From a bacterium (GTDB lineage Bacteria; Planctomycetota; Planctomycetia; Pirellulales; Pirellulaceae): 64,000 bases of DNA. Positions 47,669-55,939 of this stretch are shown here, piece after piece (position 1 is the stretch's first letter; the number at the start of each line of letters is the position of its first letter). The stretch lies in the NCBI GenBank assembly GCA_030430075.1, contig JAUIGN010000001.1, forward strand, positions 62,001 through 126,000. Direction: 5' to 3'. Under the pieces are notes generated by a model. That model was given only the letters and a program-made list of their open reading frames with translations, did no database searches and was not told where the DNA came from. Both the position numbers and the translations under genes were made by a program.

Positions 47669-50452
47669 GTGACCGAATGGCACCACACGACACCCCGGGA
47701 CGCACTGTCCAAACTGCACAGTGACCAGGCGGCGGGGCTCACCGCAGCGGAGGCCGCCGCCCGACGAACGGAACATGGGCCCAATGAACTGGTCGAAACG
47801 GGGCGGCGCGGTCTCTGGCGAATTCTTTGGGAACAACTGAGCGGGGCAATGGTCGTCCTGCTGCTGGTGGCAGCCGGCGTGTCGGTGTTCTTGCACGAAT
47901 ACAACGACGCGATCGTGATCCTGGCAATTGTGGTCCTCAATGCCGGCCTGGGACTCTTCCAGGACTATCGGGCCGAAAAGGCGATGGCCGCATTGAAGAA
48001 ACTGGCCGTTCCCGTCGTCCGAGCTCGCCGCGACGGCGTGGTGCAAGAGATCTCTGCCCGCGACCTGGTGCCCGGCGACATCGTTCTCCTGGAAGTCGGC
48101 AACCACGTTCCGGCAGACTGCCGACTGTTGGAAAGCATCAACCTGAAGGTCCAGGAGTCCGCCCTGACCGGCGAGTCGGAAGCGGTGCTCAAACAGGTGG
48201 AACCGCTGAGCGGCGGCAACATGCCGCTGGGAGACCGGGCCAACATGGCCTACATGGGTACGATGGTCACCTATGGACACGGGCAGGCGGTCGTCGTCGC
48301 AACCGGCATGCAGACGGAACTCGGCCAGATCGCGCACTCCCTGCAGACCGTCGATGCGGAATCGACCCCGCTGCAGAAACGCCTGGCAGAACTGGGGCGG
48401 ACGCTGGCCCTGGTCGCCATCGGCATCGTGGTGCTGGTCTTTCTGCTGGGACTCCTTCGTGGCGAAGATCCCACGCTCTTGATGATGACCGCATTGAGCC
48501 TGGCGGTCGCCGTCGTCCCGGAAGGTCTGCCGGCGGTCGCCACGGTGGCCTTGGCCCTGGGCGCCCGCAGGATGTTCAAGCGTCGGGCATTGATCCGCAA
48601 GCTTCCGGCCGTCGAGACGCTGGGGTCGGTCACCGTCATCTGCTCCGACAAGACAGGTACCCTGACGCAGAACCGGATGACCGTCACGATGTTGGACGTG
48701 GCGGGCGAGCGGCTGGAGCTGGAGCCGTCCATCCAACGTGATCCGTCGGCAGAGAGCGGGCCGGCAGCGGATGCGATTCGCCGGCAGGTCGCCGATTGCG
48801 CTTCGCTGACCCTGCTCATGGCGGGGGCCGCGGTCTGCAATGACGCTGAATTGAAAAAGGACGAAGAGCGCGGCGGCCTGATCGCGATCGGCGACCCGAC
48901 GGAAGGGGCCCTGGCCATCGCCGCCGCCGACGTCGGGCTCGGCAGCGACCGCCTGCGGGCCGTGCTCCCCCGCATCGCCGAAGTCCCCTTCGATTCCGAC
49001 CGCAAACGGATGACGACGGTCCATCGTGTGACCACCGACGATGCCGCGCAGCACGCGGTAGACGGAGCGCCCGCGCTGTGGCCGCTCCTCGAGCTGGCGG
49101 GCAGCCAGATCGCCTTTACCAAGGGAGCGGTGGACAGCGTGTTGGACACCTGCCAATACGTTTGGGACGAAGACGAACCCCAACCGCTGAACGACGATTG
49201 GCGATCGCGCATTGAGGCAGCCAACGAGCAGCTCGCGGCGACCGGCATGCGCGTGTTGGGAGTCGCATTTCGCCCCATCGACGAAGACCTGGATGAAGAC
49301 GACCCCGGCGAACTGGAACAACAGTTGATCTTCGTCGGCATGCTGGGGATGATCGACCCGCCTCGCGAGGAAGCCACGGCCGCCGTGGCCCGTTGCCGTG
49401 CGGCCGGGATTCGTCCGGTCATGATTACGGGCGATCATCCGCTCACCGCCACGCATATCGCCAAGCAACTTGAGATCGCCCGCGATGGCCGCGTCCTCAC
49501 AGGACAAGACCTGGAACCGCTCGACGCGGCAGGGCTCCGCGCGGCAGCGACCGAAGTTTCGGTTTTCGCGCGCGTCGCCCCCAAGCACAAACTACAGCTC
49601 GTTCAGGCACTGCAAGAGGACGGTCAAGTCGTCGCCATGACGGGTGACGGCGTCAACGATGCCCCGGCATTGAAGCAAGCGCACATCGGTGTGGCGATGG
49701 GGATCACCGGCACGGACGTTTCCAAGGAGGCGTCCCAAATGGTGCTCCTCGACGACAACTTCGCGACGATCGTGAACGCCGTCGAAGAAGGCCGGATCGT
49801 TTACGATAACATCCGGAAATTCGTCAAGTACACGATGACCAGCAACGCGGGTGAGATGTGGGTCATGGTCCTCGGCCCTTTACTGGGAATGCCGTTGCCC
49901 CTGCTGCCGCTGCAGATTCTGTGGGTTAACCTGGTGACGGACGGCTTGCCCGGATTGGCGCTGGCGATGGAACAATCCGAACGTGATACGATGCGGCGTC
50001 CTCCCCATCCGCCGCGCGAGCACATTTTTGGCCGGGGCATGGGCCGGGACATCGCGTGGATCGGGCTGCTGATGGGCGTGACCTCGCTGGCGCTGGGGTA
50101 CTGGTTCTGGAAATACGCCTCGCCGACCGAAGCGCATTGGAGGACCATCGTCTTCACCGTGCTGACACTGGCCCAGATGGGCAACGCCATGGCCACGCGT
50201 TCATCGCGCGAGTCGCTGTTTCAAATCGGCGTCTTCTCCAACAAGACGCTGGTCGGCTCCGTCGCCTTGACGCTGTTCCTGCAACTGGCGGTCATTTACT
50301 GGCCCCCATTACAAACCATTTTCAAGACGACTGCCCTGACGGCCGTCGAGTTGGCAGTTTGCCTGGCGTTGAGCACGCTCGTATTCTGGGCAGTCGAATT
50401 GGAGAAGCTGATGGCTCGCCGCCTGGCGACCGCCGAGCCGAAGGCAGAATAA
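47669..50452 (+). CDS. P-type Ca2+-transporting ATPase (P2 type)
   Basis: A 927-residue cation pump. The phosphorylation motif CSDKTGTLTQNR contains Asp327. TGES (LTGESEAVLKQ) is the actuator loop, VPEGLPAVA is the ion-binding helix-4 motif of P2A/P2B calcium pumps, and GDGVNDAPALKQAHIGVAMG is the hinge. About ten transmembrane helices are seen. The GTG start at 47669 follows AGAGGA at suitable distance. P2 pumps export Ca2+ or related divalent cations. The VIT1-type gene follows after about 70 bases, suggesting a shared role in cation homeostasis. Confidence 0.93.
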   Translation: MTEWHHTTPRDALSKLHSDQAAGLTAAEAAARRTEHGPNELVETGRRGLWRILWEQLSGAMVVLLLVAAGVSVFLHEYNDAIVILAIVVLNAGLGLFQDYRAEKAMAALKKLAVPVVRARRDGVVQEISARDLVPGDIVLLEVGNHVPADCRLLESINLKVQESALTGESEAVLKQVEPLSGGNMPLGDRANMAYMGTMVTYGHGQAVVVATGMQTELGQIAHSLQTVDAESTPLQKRLAELGRTLALVAIGIVVLVFLLGLLRGEDPTLLMMTALSLAVAVVPEGLPAVATVALALGARRMFKRRALIRKLPAVETLGSVTVICSDKTGTLTQNRMTVTMLDVAGERLELEPSIQRDPSAESGPAADAIRRQVADCASLTLLMAGAAVCNDAELKKDEERGGLIAIGDPTEGALAIAAADVGLGSDRLRAVLPRIAEVPFDSDRKRMTTVHRVTTDDAAQHAVDGAPALWPLLELAGSQIAFTKGAVDSVLDTCQYVWDEDEPQPLNDDWRSRIEAANEQLAATGMRVLGVAFRPIDEDLDEDDPGELEQQLIFVGMLGMIDPPREEATAAVARCRAAGIRPVMITGDHPLTATHIAKQLEIARDGRVLTGQDLEPLDAAGLRAAATEVSVFARVAPKHKLQLVQALQEDGQVVAMTGDGVNDAPALKQAHIGVAMGITGTDVSKEASQMVLLDDNFATIVNAVEEGRIVYDNIRKFVKYTMTSNAGEMWVMVLGPLLGMPLPLLPLQILWVNLVTDGLPGLALAMEQSERDTMRRPPHPPREHIFGRGMGRDIAWIGLLMGVTSLALGYWFWKYASPTEAHWRTIVFTVLTLAQMGNAMATRSSRESLFQIGVFSNKTLVGSVALTLFLQLAVIYWPPLQTIFKTTALTAVELAVCLALSTLVFWAVELEKLMARRLATAEPKAE

Positions 50453-50522
50453 AGGCAGAATAGCGGGGGCAACGGGCGTTGCCCAGATTTCCACGATACC
50501 CTCACCACGATCCGGCCCAGCC

Positions 50523-51284
50523 ATGTTAGATGACTCCGAAGCTCCCACACGACTGCAGGCTCTGCATACCGACGAGGCGATTGCGGACCGGATCGCTTCC
50601 GCCGGAAACCATAGCTACGTGGGGGACTTTATCCTGGGTGCCGTTGATGGCACCGTTACCACGTTTGCCATCGTCGCCAGCGCGGCCGGCGCCGGACTGT
50701 CCAGCGGCATCGCCATCGTGCTGGGCCTGGCGAATGTCCTGGCCGATGGGTTCAGCATGGCCGCGGGCAACTACCTGAGCGCACGGTCGACCGAACAAAT
50801 CGTCGAACGGGCGCGGCGAATCGAGCACATGCATATTGACCGGATTCCGGCCGGAGAGCGGGAGGAAATCCGTCAGATCTTTGCCGCCAAGGGGTTTGAA
50901 GGCGAGTTACTGGACGAGATCGTCAATGTCATCACCCAGGACAAACAGCAGTGGGTCGACACGATGGTGACCGAGGAATGGGGCCTGCCGCAGCAGGCAC
51001 CGTCGGCCACCCGGGCTGCCGTCTCGACCATGGTGGCCTTCATGGTCGCCGGCATGGTTCCCCTGGCGCCGCTGCTGCTGGGCATTGGTCGCCCCACCGC
51101 CGACACCTTCCAGTCCTGTGCCGTGCTGACGGGGATCACGTTCTTCGTGATCGGCGTGGCCCGCGGCCGCTTCGTCGACGGGCACCCTTGGCGGTGCGGT
51201 TTCGAAACGTTGCTGATCGGCGGCCTGGCGGCGACCGTGGCCTACGTGGTGGGCGTAATGCTCCGCACGCTCGTAGGCGTTTAG
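50523..51284 (+). CDS. VIT1/CCC1-family Fe2+/Mn2+ transporter
   Basis: A 253-residue membrane protein. GNHSYVGDFILGAVDGTVTTFAIVASAAGAG is the family's first helix, and LGLANVLADGFSMAAGNYLSARS the second. A cytosolic loop rich in Glu (EREEIRQIF, WVDTMVTEEWGL) corresponds to the metal-binding domain. Three C-terminal helices follow. Members move iron or manganese out of the cytoplasm. It follows the calcium pump on the same strand, and its stop codon is close to a short repeat element. Confidence 0.9.
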   Translation: MLDDSEAPTRLQALHTDEAIADRIASAGNHSYVGDFILGAVDGTVTTFAIVASAAGAGLSSGIAIVLGLANVLADGFSMAAGNYLSARSTEQIVERARRIEHMHIDRIPAGEREEIRQIFAAKGFEGELLDEIVNVITQDKQQWVDTMVTEEWGLPQQAPSATRAAVSTMVAFMVAGMVPLAPLLLGIGRPTADTFQSCAVLTGITFFVIGVARGRFVDGHPWRCGFETLLIGGLAATVAYVVGVMLRTLVGV

Positions 51285-51287
51285 CAT

Positions 51288-51339
51288 AGATCGTTCATCA
51301 GCCGCTGTTCGTTAACGCCTTCGCTCGGCTCAATGATCC
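51288..51339. repeat. Short MITE-like remnant (copy C)
   Basis: GATCGTTCATCAGCCGCTGTTCG at the left and CAATGATCC at the right resemble the two ends of the GGATCATTCAT element with most of the middle lost. It lies between the convergent VIT1 and NtrC-type genes and supplies the last codon and stop of the latter. Confidence 0.45.
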
Positions 51340-52691
51340 TGAAACAGTTCCGCCGGTTTGATACTGTACTTTTCGACGAGCCGATAGAGTTTGCGGCGGT
51401 CGATTCCCAACGCGATCGCGGCTCGGGTCTTATTCCCATGCTCTTTCCGCATCACTTCGACCACCTTGGCTCGCTCAATCGACGCCAGATCATCAGTCAT
51501 CGGCAGGCTCGTGTTCGTCTCTCCCCCCACCTGCTCGACAACCTCGCGGGGCAAGTCCTGTAGCCGCACGGTCTGGTCCTCGGCCATGATCTTGCCGCGT
51601 TCGATCACATTGATCAGTTGCCGTACATTGCCGGGCCAGTCGTAGCGCTCGAGTGCCTGCATGGCGCCCTCTTCGATCTCCCAACCCATGCCGAGAAAAT
51701 GGGCGACCAGCAAGGGGATGTCCCCTGTCCGCTTGGTGATGGGTGGCAGTTCGAGCGACATGACGTTGATCCGGTAATACAAGTCCTCCCGGAACCGGCC
51801 GGCCTGCACCTCATCCGCCAGATTGCGGTTCGTTGCCGCCAACAATCGAACATTGACCTTGCGTTCGCGGATGGAACCCACGCGCCGCAAGGAACCATCC
51901 TCCAGGACCCGCAGCATCTTCGCCTGCAACGACCCGGGCATCTCGCCGATTTCATCGATGAATAATGTCCCGCCGTCCGCAACTTCGAAGAGCCCCGGCT
52001 TCGACCCAACGGCCCCGGTAAACGATCCCTTCTCGTGGCCGAACAACTCACTTTCCAGGAGCGGCTCGGGCAGCGCAGCGCAGTTGATGATAACCATGGG
52101 GTTGTCCGCCCGCGTACTGTGCTCGTGGAGCGCGCGAGCGACAAGCTCCTTGCCGGTACCGCTCTCTCCCTGGATCAGAATGGCTTTGTCGCTGGGCCCG
52201 GCCCGCTCGATGAGCCGAAACAGCTCTTGCATGGCGGGCGAGTGCCCCACCATCTCCGAAGTCGCCTTGGCACGATCCAGGAGGGCCCGCAACTGGCGAT
52301 TCTCCTTCCGCAACTGACGACGCTCGCAGGCCCGGCGAATCACTCCTTCCAGTTCCTGCATGGGACACGGTTTCTGGAGGTAGTCGAACGCGCCGAGTTT
52401 CATCGCGTCCACCGCCGTGTCCACGGTCGCCTTACCGGTCAGGAAGACAACCTCACACTCGACGTGGTTATCCTTGAACCGCTTCAACAGGTCCAAGCCC
52501 GACAAGCCGGGCATCATCATGTCAAAGACTGCCACGTCGAAATCTCGCCGCTGCACCATTTCCAGGGCCTGCTCACCCTTGGATGCCTCGGAGACCTGGA
52601 AGCCCACGCGAGAGAAGCGGCGGGCCAAGGTGTCGCGAAACTCGTCGTCATCGTCCACAACCAACAATTCCACATGCGCGGCATCGGACAT
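51330..52691 (-). CDS. NtrC-type sigma-54-dependent response regulator
   Basis: A 453-residue regulator. The receiver domain has VVDDDDEF, the phospho-Asp in FDMMMPG, FLTGKA and LQKPC. The AAA+ domain has Walker A GESGTGKE, the sigma-54 contact loop GSFTGA (usually GAFTGA) and Walker B GGTLFIDEIGE. The C-terminal helix-turn-helix is KTRAAIALGIDRRKLYRLVEKY. AAGGG upstream supports the ATG at 52691. It activates sigma-54 promoters after phosphorylation by a histidine kinase, possibly the globin-coupled kinase nearby. Sigma-54 promoters occur upstream of the adjacent stress-protein genes. Confidence 0.95.
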   Translation of the reverse strand: MSDAAHVELLVVDDDDEFRDTLARRFSRVGFQVSEASKGEQALEMVQRRDFDVAVFDMMMPGLSGLDLLKRFKDNHVECEVVFLTGKATVDTAVDAMKLGAFDYLQKPCPMQELEGVIRRACERRQLRKENRQLRALLDRAKATSEMVGHSPAMQELFRLIERAGPSDKAILIQGESGTGKELVARALHEHSTRADNPMVIINCAALPEPLLESELFGHEKGSFTGAVGSKPGLFEVADGGTLFIDEIGEMPGSLQAKMLRVLEDGSLRRVGSIRERKVNVRLLAATNRNLADEVQAGRFREDLYYRINVMSLELPPITKRTGDIPLLVAHFLGMGWEIEEGAMQALERYDWPGNVRQLINVIERGKIMAEDQTVRLQDLPREVVEQVGGETNTSLPMTDDLASIERAKVVEVMRKEHGNKTRAAIALGIDRRKLYRLVEKYSIKPAELFQDH

Positions 52692-53029
52692 GAGCAACCC
52701 TTCACAAACTTGTTTCTCTTGGATTCCGTGACGAAACGGTCAGTTCGGCGCATACAGGCTGGCACCGCCAGTCGTTAAGGCAAACCTCATGCCCGCGACG
52801 TCTTCCCCCGGCTGCGCGCTGCCAATCCCCCCGTCTGCAGCCCAAACGCCGCCCTTGCTGGACCCCCGTGAATTGTGCGAATATGCACGCCATGTGCAAT
52901 ACCGCGCGCAATCACAGGGCGCACGACCTTGGCTCCGCTCGCCGCCAACCGATTGGCGCAGGAATTGCAAATCGTTGTACGTTGCCACATGGCGACGCGT
53001 GGTCTCTTCAATTCACAAGGCGGACTGCA
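52692..53029. other. Divergent control region (NtrC-type gene / Usp)
   Basis: 338 bases with a sigma-54 promoter at 52954-52968 for the Usp gene and the dyad GCAC-N5-GTGC at 52885-52897, preceded by GTGC at 52875. The dyad is a candidate activator site about 60 bases from the promoter. Confidence 0.5.
52954..52969 (+). promoter_or_regulatory. Sigma-54 promoter for Usp gene
   Basis: TGGCGC (52954-52959), five bases, TTGCA (52965-52969). The start of transcription would lie near 52981, about 50 bases before the ATG at 53030. The same sequence with one different spacer recurs at 54101-54116. Confidence 0.6.
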
Positions 53030-53527
53030 ATGAAACTGGCAAAGATCTTACTGCCTACCGATTTCTCGGCACACAGCTACGAAGGGCTGCGCATCGCGGA
53101 AGTGTTGGCCCACCAGGCGGATGCCGAACTGTTGATCGTCCATGTCATCGACACGTCTCAAGGGCATGGCGAGTGGCCGACGACGGATGACGCCCGGCAT
53201 CACGTGGAGCAACTCCTCTGCGCGACGCGTCCGGCCTGCACCGACGTCCGGGTCACCCACGCGTTGCTGGAGGGTGCCACGGCCGCGGAGGTTGTGCGCT
53301 ATGCGAAGCACGAGGATGTCGATCTGATCGTCATCGGCTCCCACGGGCGATCCGGCCTCTCACGAGTTCTGATGGGCAGTGTCGCTTCCTCGATCTCTGC
53401 CGAATCGCCGTGTCCCGTCCTATCGGTTCGGCCCCGAGTTCGCTTGCGCGGAGAGACGAAGGCCTGGGCCCATCGCAAGCCGCATACCCTCGAATCTCAT
53501 TCGACCCGTTCACCCTCGTCGAATTGA
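53030..53527 (+). CDS. Universal stress protein
   Basis: A 165-residue single Usp domain: KILLPTDFSAHSYEGLRIAEVL at the start and IGSHGRSGLSRVLMGSVASSI with the complete G-2x-G-9x-G(S) nucleotide site. The C-terminal 25 residues are basic and probably disordered. AAGGCGG stands before the ATG. It follows a sigma-54 promoter and is 14 bases before the CBS protein gene, so both are likely transcribed together. Confidence 0.92.
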   Translation: MKLAKILLPTDFSAHSYEGLRIAEVLAHQADAELLIVHVIDTSQGHGEWPTTDDARHHVEQLLCATRPACTDVRVTHALLEGATAAEVVRYAKHEDVDLIVIGSHGRSGLSRVLMGSVASSISAESPCPVLSVRPRVRLRGETKAWAHRKPHTLESHSTRSPSSN

Positions 53528-53541
53528 AACGGAGCCCTGAG

Positions 53542-53979
53542 ATGCCATACATCGTTGACCGAGTTCGTACGCTCGTTGTAGGTGACCTGATGGCGCGGCG
53601 CGTTGTCGAGCTGTCACCGCAGGACTCCTGGGAAGACGCCGCCAAAGCATTTGCCAGCCACGATCTTTCCTCGGCCCCGGTGGTCGACGAACAAGGTGTC
53701 TGTGTCGGCATGCTCAGCGCGGCCGACTTCCTGAAACCGAACGTGGCCGACCAGTTCAAGGATGCCACGTCGGGCGACCGCACGGTCCAGGCACTGATGA
53801 CAACCGCCGTCCAGTCCGTGGCCCCCGATACGCCCCTGCTGCACGTGGCCAAGATGATGAGCGTCAGCCACATTCATCACTTGCCGGTGATCGAGGACGA
53901 GAAGATCGTGGGGGTGGTCAGCACGCTGGACATCGTCGCTGCCATTGTGAATGCCGCCGACGAATGGGACGCCCGCTAG
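53542..53979 (+). CDS. Paired CBS-domain protein
   Basis: A 145-residue protein made of two CBS domains: VGDLMARRVVELSPQ, with SAPVVDEQGVCVGMLSAADFL, then VQALMTTAVQSVAPD, with HHLPVIEDEKIVGVVSTLDIV. It could bind AMP, ATP or NAD and regulate partner proteins. GGAG is eight bases upstream of the ATG at 53542. It is downstream of a Usp gene and similar in size and motif order to the partial protein at 1-364. Confidence 0.9.
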   Translation: MPYIVDRVRTLVVGDLMARRVVELSPQDSWEDAAKAFASHDLSSAPVVDEQGVCVGMLSAADFLKPNVADQFKDATSGDRTVQALMTTAVQSVAPDTPLLHVAKMMSVSHIHHLPVIEDEKIVGVVSTLDIVAAIVNAADEWDAR

Positions 53980-54100
53980 TCGACTGGCAGGTTCGAGGGG
54001 CGGGCTTGCGTCGCCGGAACCAATGCTTGCCGGGCGGCTTGGCGAGCACGACGGCGTGAGGAACGGCCAACCCGCTCGGCCCGATTCTGGACGCCGAGTT

Positions 54101-54116
54101 TGGCGCAGCGATTGCA
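54101..54116 (+). promoter_or_regulatory. Sigma-54 promoter for second Usp gene
   Basis: TGGCGC (54101-54106), five bases, TTGCA (54112-54116). The spacer and flanks resemble the element at 52954, including GCA just before the spacer. A partial dyad (GCACGACGGCGTG) lies about 55 bases upstream. The ATG is at 54412. Confidence 0.55.
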
Positions 54117-54155
54117 AATGATATTATGCGGCGTCCCAACCCTGGAAGGGACACC

Positions 54156-54200
54156 GCCGAAAAGGGATCGCACCAAGATCTGGCTCGCTTCCGCCGGCCG
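54156..54200. repeat. GCCGAAAAGGG / ACCAGA..TCTGG repeat, copy 2
   Basis: GCCGAAAAGGGATCG followed by CACCAAGATCTGGCTCGCT and GGCCG: about 80 percent like the copy at 13565-13609. It lies between the sigma-54 promoter and the Usp gene, so it would be transcribed. Confidence 0.6.
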
Positions 54201-54411
54201 GTAACCCTTGACTCGCAATCAAGGACTTTGGTCACGTTAGGAATGGGGGCACGTCGGGAATGGGGGCACATCAGGAATAAGGAAAGGATAAGAGGTCGCC
54301 TTTTCGCTCTGCGAACGTAGCGTGGTTGCACGGGCCGCAGACCGATCAAGTTACCGAAGCTGTTCTTCCCACAATGCCAGGCAAACTAATCATCACAAAG
54401 GAGACATGGCG

Positions 54412-54870
54412 ATGAAGGCCAAGACCATTTTGTTTCCGACCGACTTCTCGCATACTGGGGACGCCGCGCTGAAACTGGCCACGATGCTGGCGCGCGACTC
54501 GGGAGCGAAGTTGTTGATCGTTCACGTCGAAGAACCGCCGCTCGCCTATGGCGGCGGCGAACTCTATTACGGGATCCCCGAGCCCGCGACGGAAGACCTC
54601 AAGAACATGCTGGTTGACGTCAAACCGTCCGACCCGCAGGTACCTTACGAACATCGGCTCATCACCGGCGACCCGGCCTCCGCGATGGTGAAGCTGGCCG
54701 AAGAAGAAGGTGTCGACATGATTGTGCTGGGCACGCATGGGCGCACCGGGATCTTCCGGATGTTGATGGGCAGCGTGGCGGAAGCGGTCGTACGGCGGGC
54801 GAAGTGCCCGGTACTGACCTTCAAGCAGCCGGCCGGCCATCATGACCGCGAGCACACGGATGAAGAATAA
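54412..54870 (+). CDS. Universal stress protein
   Basis: A 152-residue Usp domain: KTILFPTDFSHTGDAALKLA and GTHGRTGIFRMLMGSVAEAVV with the full nucleotide-binding pattern. AAGGAG lies eight bases before the ATG at 54412, so this start is better than the ATG at 54406. The gene is preceded by a sigma-54 promoter. Role as for the neighbouring Usp proteins, probably in stress survival; no specific partner is known. Confidence 0.92.
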   Translation: MKAKTILFPTDFSHTGDAALKLATMLARDSGAKLLIVHVEEPPLAYGGGELYYGIPEPATEDLKNMLVDVKPSDPQVPYEHRLITGDPASAMVKLAEEEGVDMIVLGTHGRTGIFRMLMGSVAEAVVRRAKCPVLTFKQPAGHHDREHTDEE

Positions 54871-55085
54871 ACGGCGGGCGACGTGAGGGAGCCGCGCAGC
54901 GTTCCGCTCCGGATAATCTGGATCATGGTAAATAACGCGGCAACACTATTGCCGTTAAGGTATGTTTCGTACGCCACGAAGGTAACAACATGGCTCGTTG
55001 GTCTGAGACGCAGCCTCGCTACTCAGCCGGCGTTCGGCGTTAGCCCAAGGTTACTTCGGTCAACCAACGAACCGGACGCTGACCT

Positions 55086-55289
55086 GGATCATTCATCAGC
55101 CGTTGGGCGTTAGCCCCGGTTGTGGATCATTCATCAGCCGTTGGGCGTTAGCCCCGGTTGCGTTGTTAACAGAGGAAACCGGACGCTAACGCGTTCCGAA
55201 TGAGAAACGCAGCGATGCGGGTAAGGTCACCGCAGATGACGGGGGCACGGCGAGTTGGCCTGAATGGTTGTTCGTTCATTAGTAATTCG
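55086..55289. repeat. MITE-like element with duplicated left end (copy D)
   Basis: The left end GGATCATTCATCAGCCGTTG occurs twice as a perfect 38-bp tandem unit (55086-55123, 55124-55161, one mismatch at the last base). The middle has ACCGGACGCTAACGCGTTCC and the right end a decayed GTTCGTTCATTAGTAATTC. Fragments of the family extend back to about 55000. Together with these repeats the 54871-55462 gap holds no recognisable gene. Confidence 0.75.
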
Positions 55290-55462
55290 GGATAGTATGC
55301 GGACAGCCCGCCCGGGACACGGCGCTCCTGGCGGCTCGAGAGGGCCGAGCCACGGGTTTTCCGCACCGGGTGTTGGCGGCGACCGATCGCGTGGGTACCT
55401 CGCAGCAGGTTGTTCGTTCCCTCCAGCCGTCAGCCAGCCGCTGGCGAGAAAGTGAGTTCGAA

Positions 55463-55939
55463 ATGTGGTCACCGAGGCAGCGAATCGTCGTCCCGATCGA
55501 TTTCTCAGAACAGGCGCGGTCTGCCGTTGCGGTCGCGCAGGACATGGCAGCGCAAAGCGGTCCCAACGAAACCAGCGAAGTGCTGGGCGTGCACGTGCTA
55601 CCCGATCTTTCACCTGCCGAACCCGGCAAATTGTGGAACACTGTCGGCCCCGCTTCCCGGATCGAGCACGCCACGCAAGCGCTGCAAGAATGGCTGGAAG
55701 AAGGGAAACAGAAGCTCGACCACGTCGATGTGGCGATCGGAGATCCGGGCGCTGAAATCTGCCGCATCGCGACTGAGCGGAAGGCGGACCTGATCGTCCT
55801 TCCTTCGCACGGAAGGACGGGGCTGCAGCGATTGCTGATTGGTTCGGTTGCCGAACGCGTCGTGCGGCTGGCGCCGTGCCCGGTCCTCGTCTTGCGGCAT
55901 TTCGCCGGACCTTCCGGCGAACCGTCAACCGAAACATGA
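55463..55939 (+). CDS. Universal stress protein
   Basis: A 158-residue Usp domain: RIVVPIDFSEQARSAVAVAQD at the start and LPSHGRTGLQRLLIGSVAERV at the nucleotide site (Pro-Ser in place of Gly-Thr/Ser before HGRTG). Its stop codon overlaps the ATG of the K+ channel gene by four bases, so the two are translated together. This link suggests that the Usp binds to or regulates the channel; that is an inference from position. Confidence 0.92.
   Translation: MWSPRQRIVVPIDFSEQARSAVAVAQDMAAQSGPNETSEVLGVHVLPDLSPAEPGKLWNTVGPASRIEHATQALQEWLEEGKQKLDHVDVAIGDPGAEICRIATERKADLIVLPSHGRTGLQRLLIGSVAERVVRLAPCPVLVLRHFAGPSGEPSTET

Larger units (their letters stand above)
53980..54411. other. Control region upstream of Usp gene
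   Basis: 432 bases with a sigma-54 promoter at 54101-54116 and a copy of the AAAAGGG/ACCAGA repeat at 54156-54200. The remaining leader of about 290 bases is unusually long. No gene was recognised. Confidence 0.5.

Noticed and set aside
47546..49588. A 680-codon open frame antisense to the Ca2+ ATPase gene
   Set aside because: It is a mirror of GC-rich coding sequence; all conserved motifs belong to the ATPase on the other strand.
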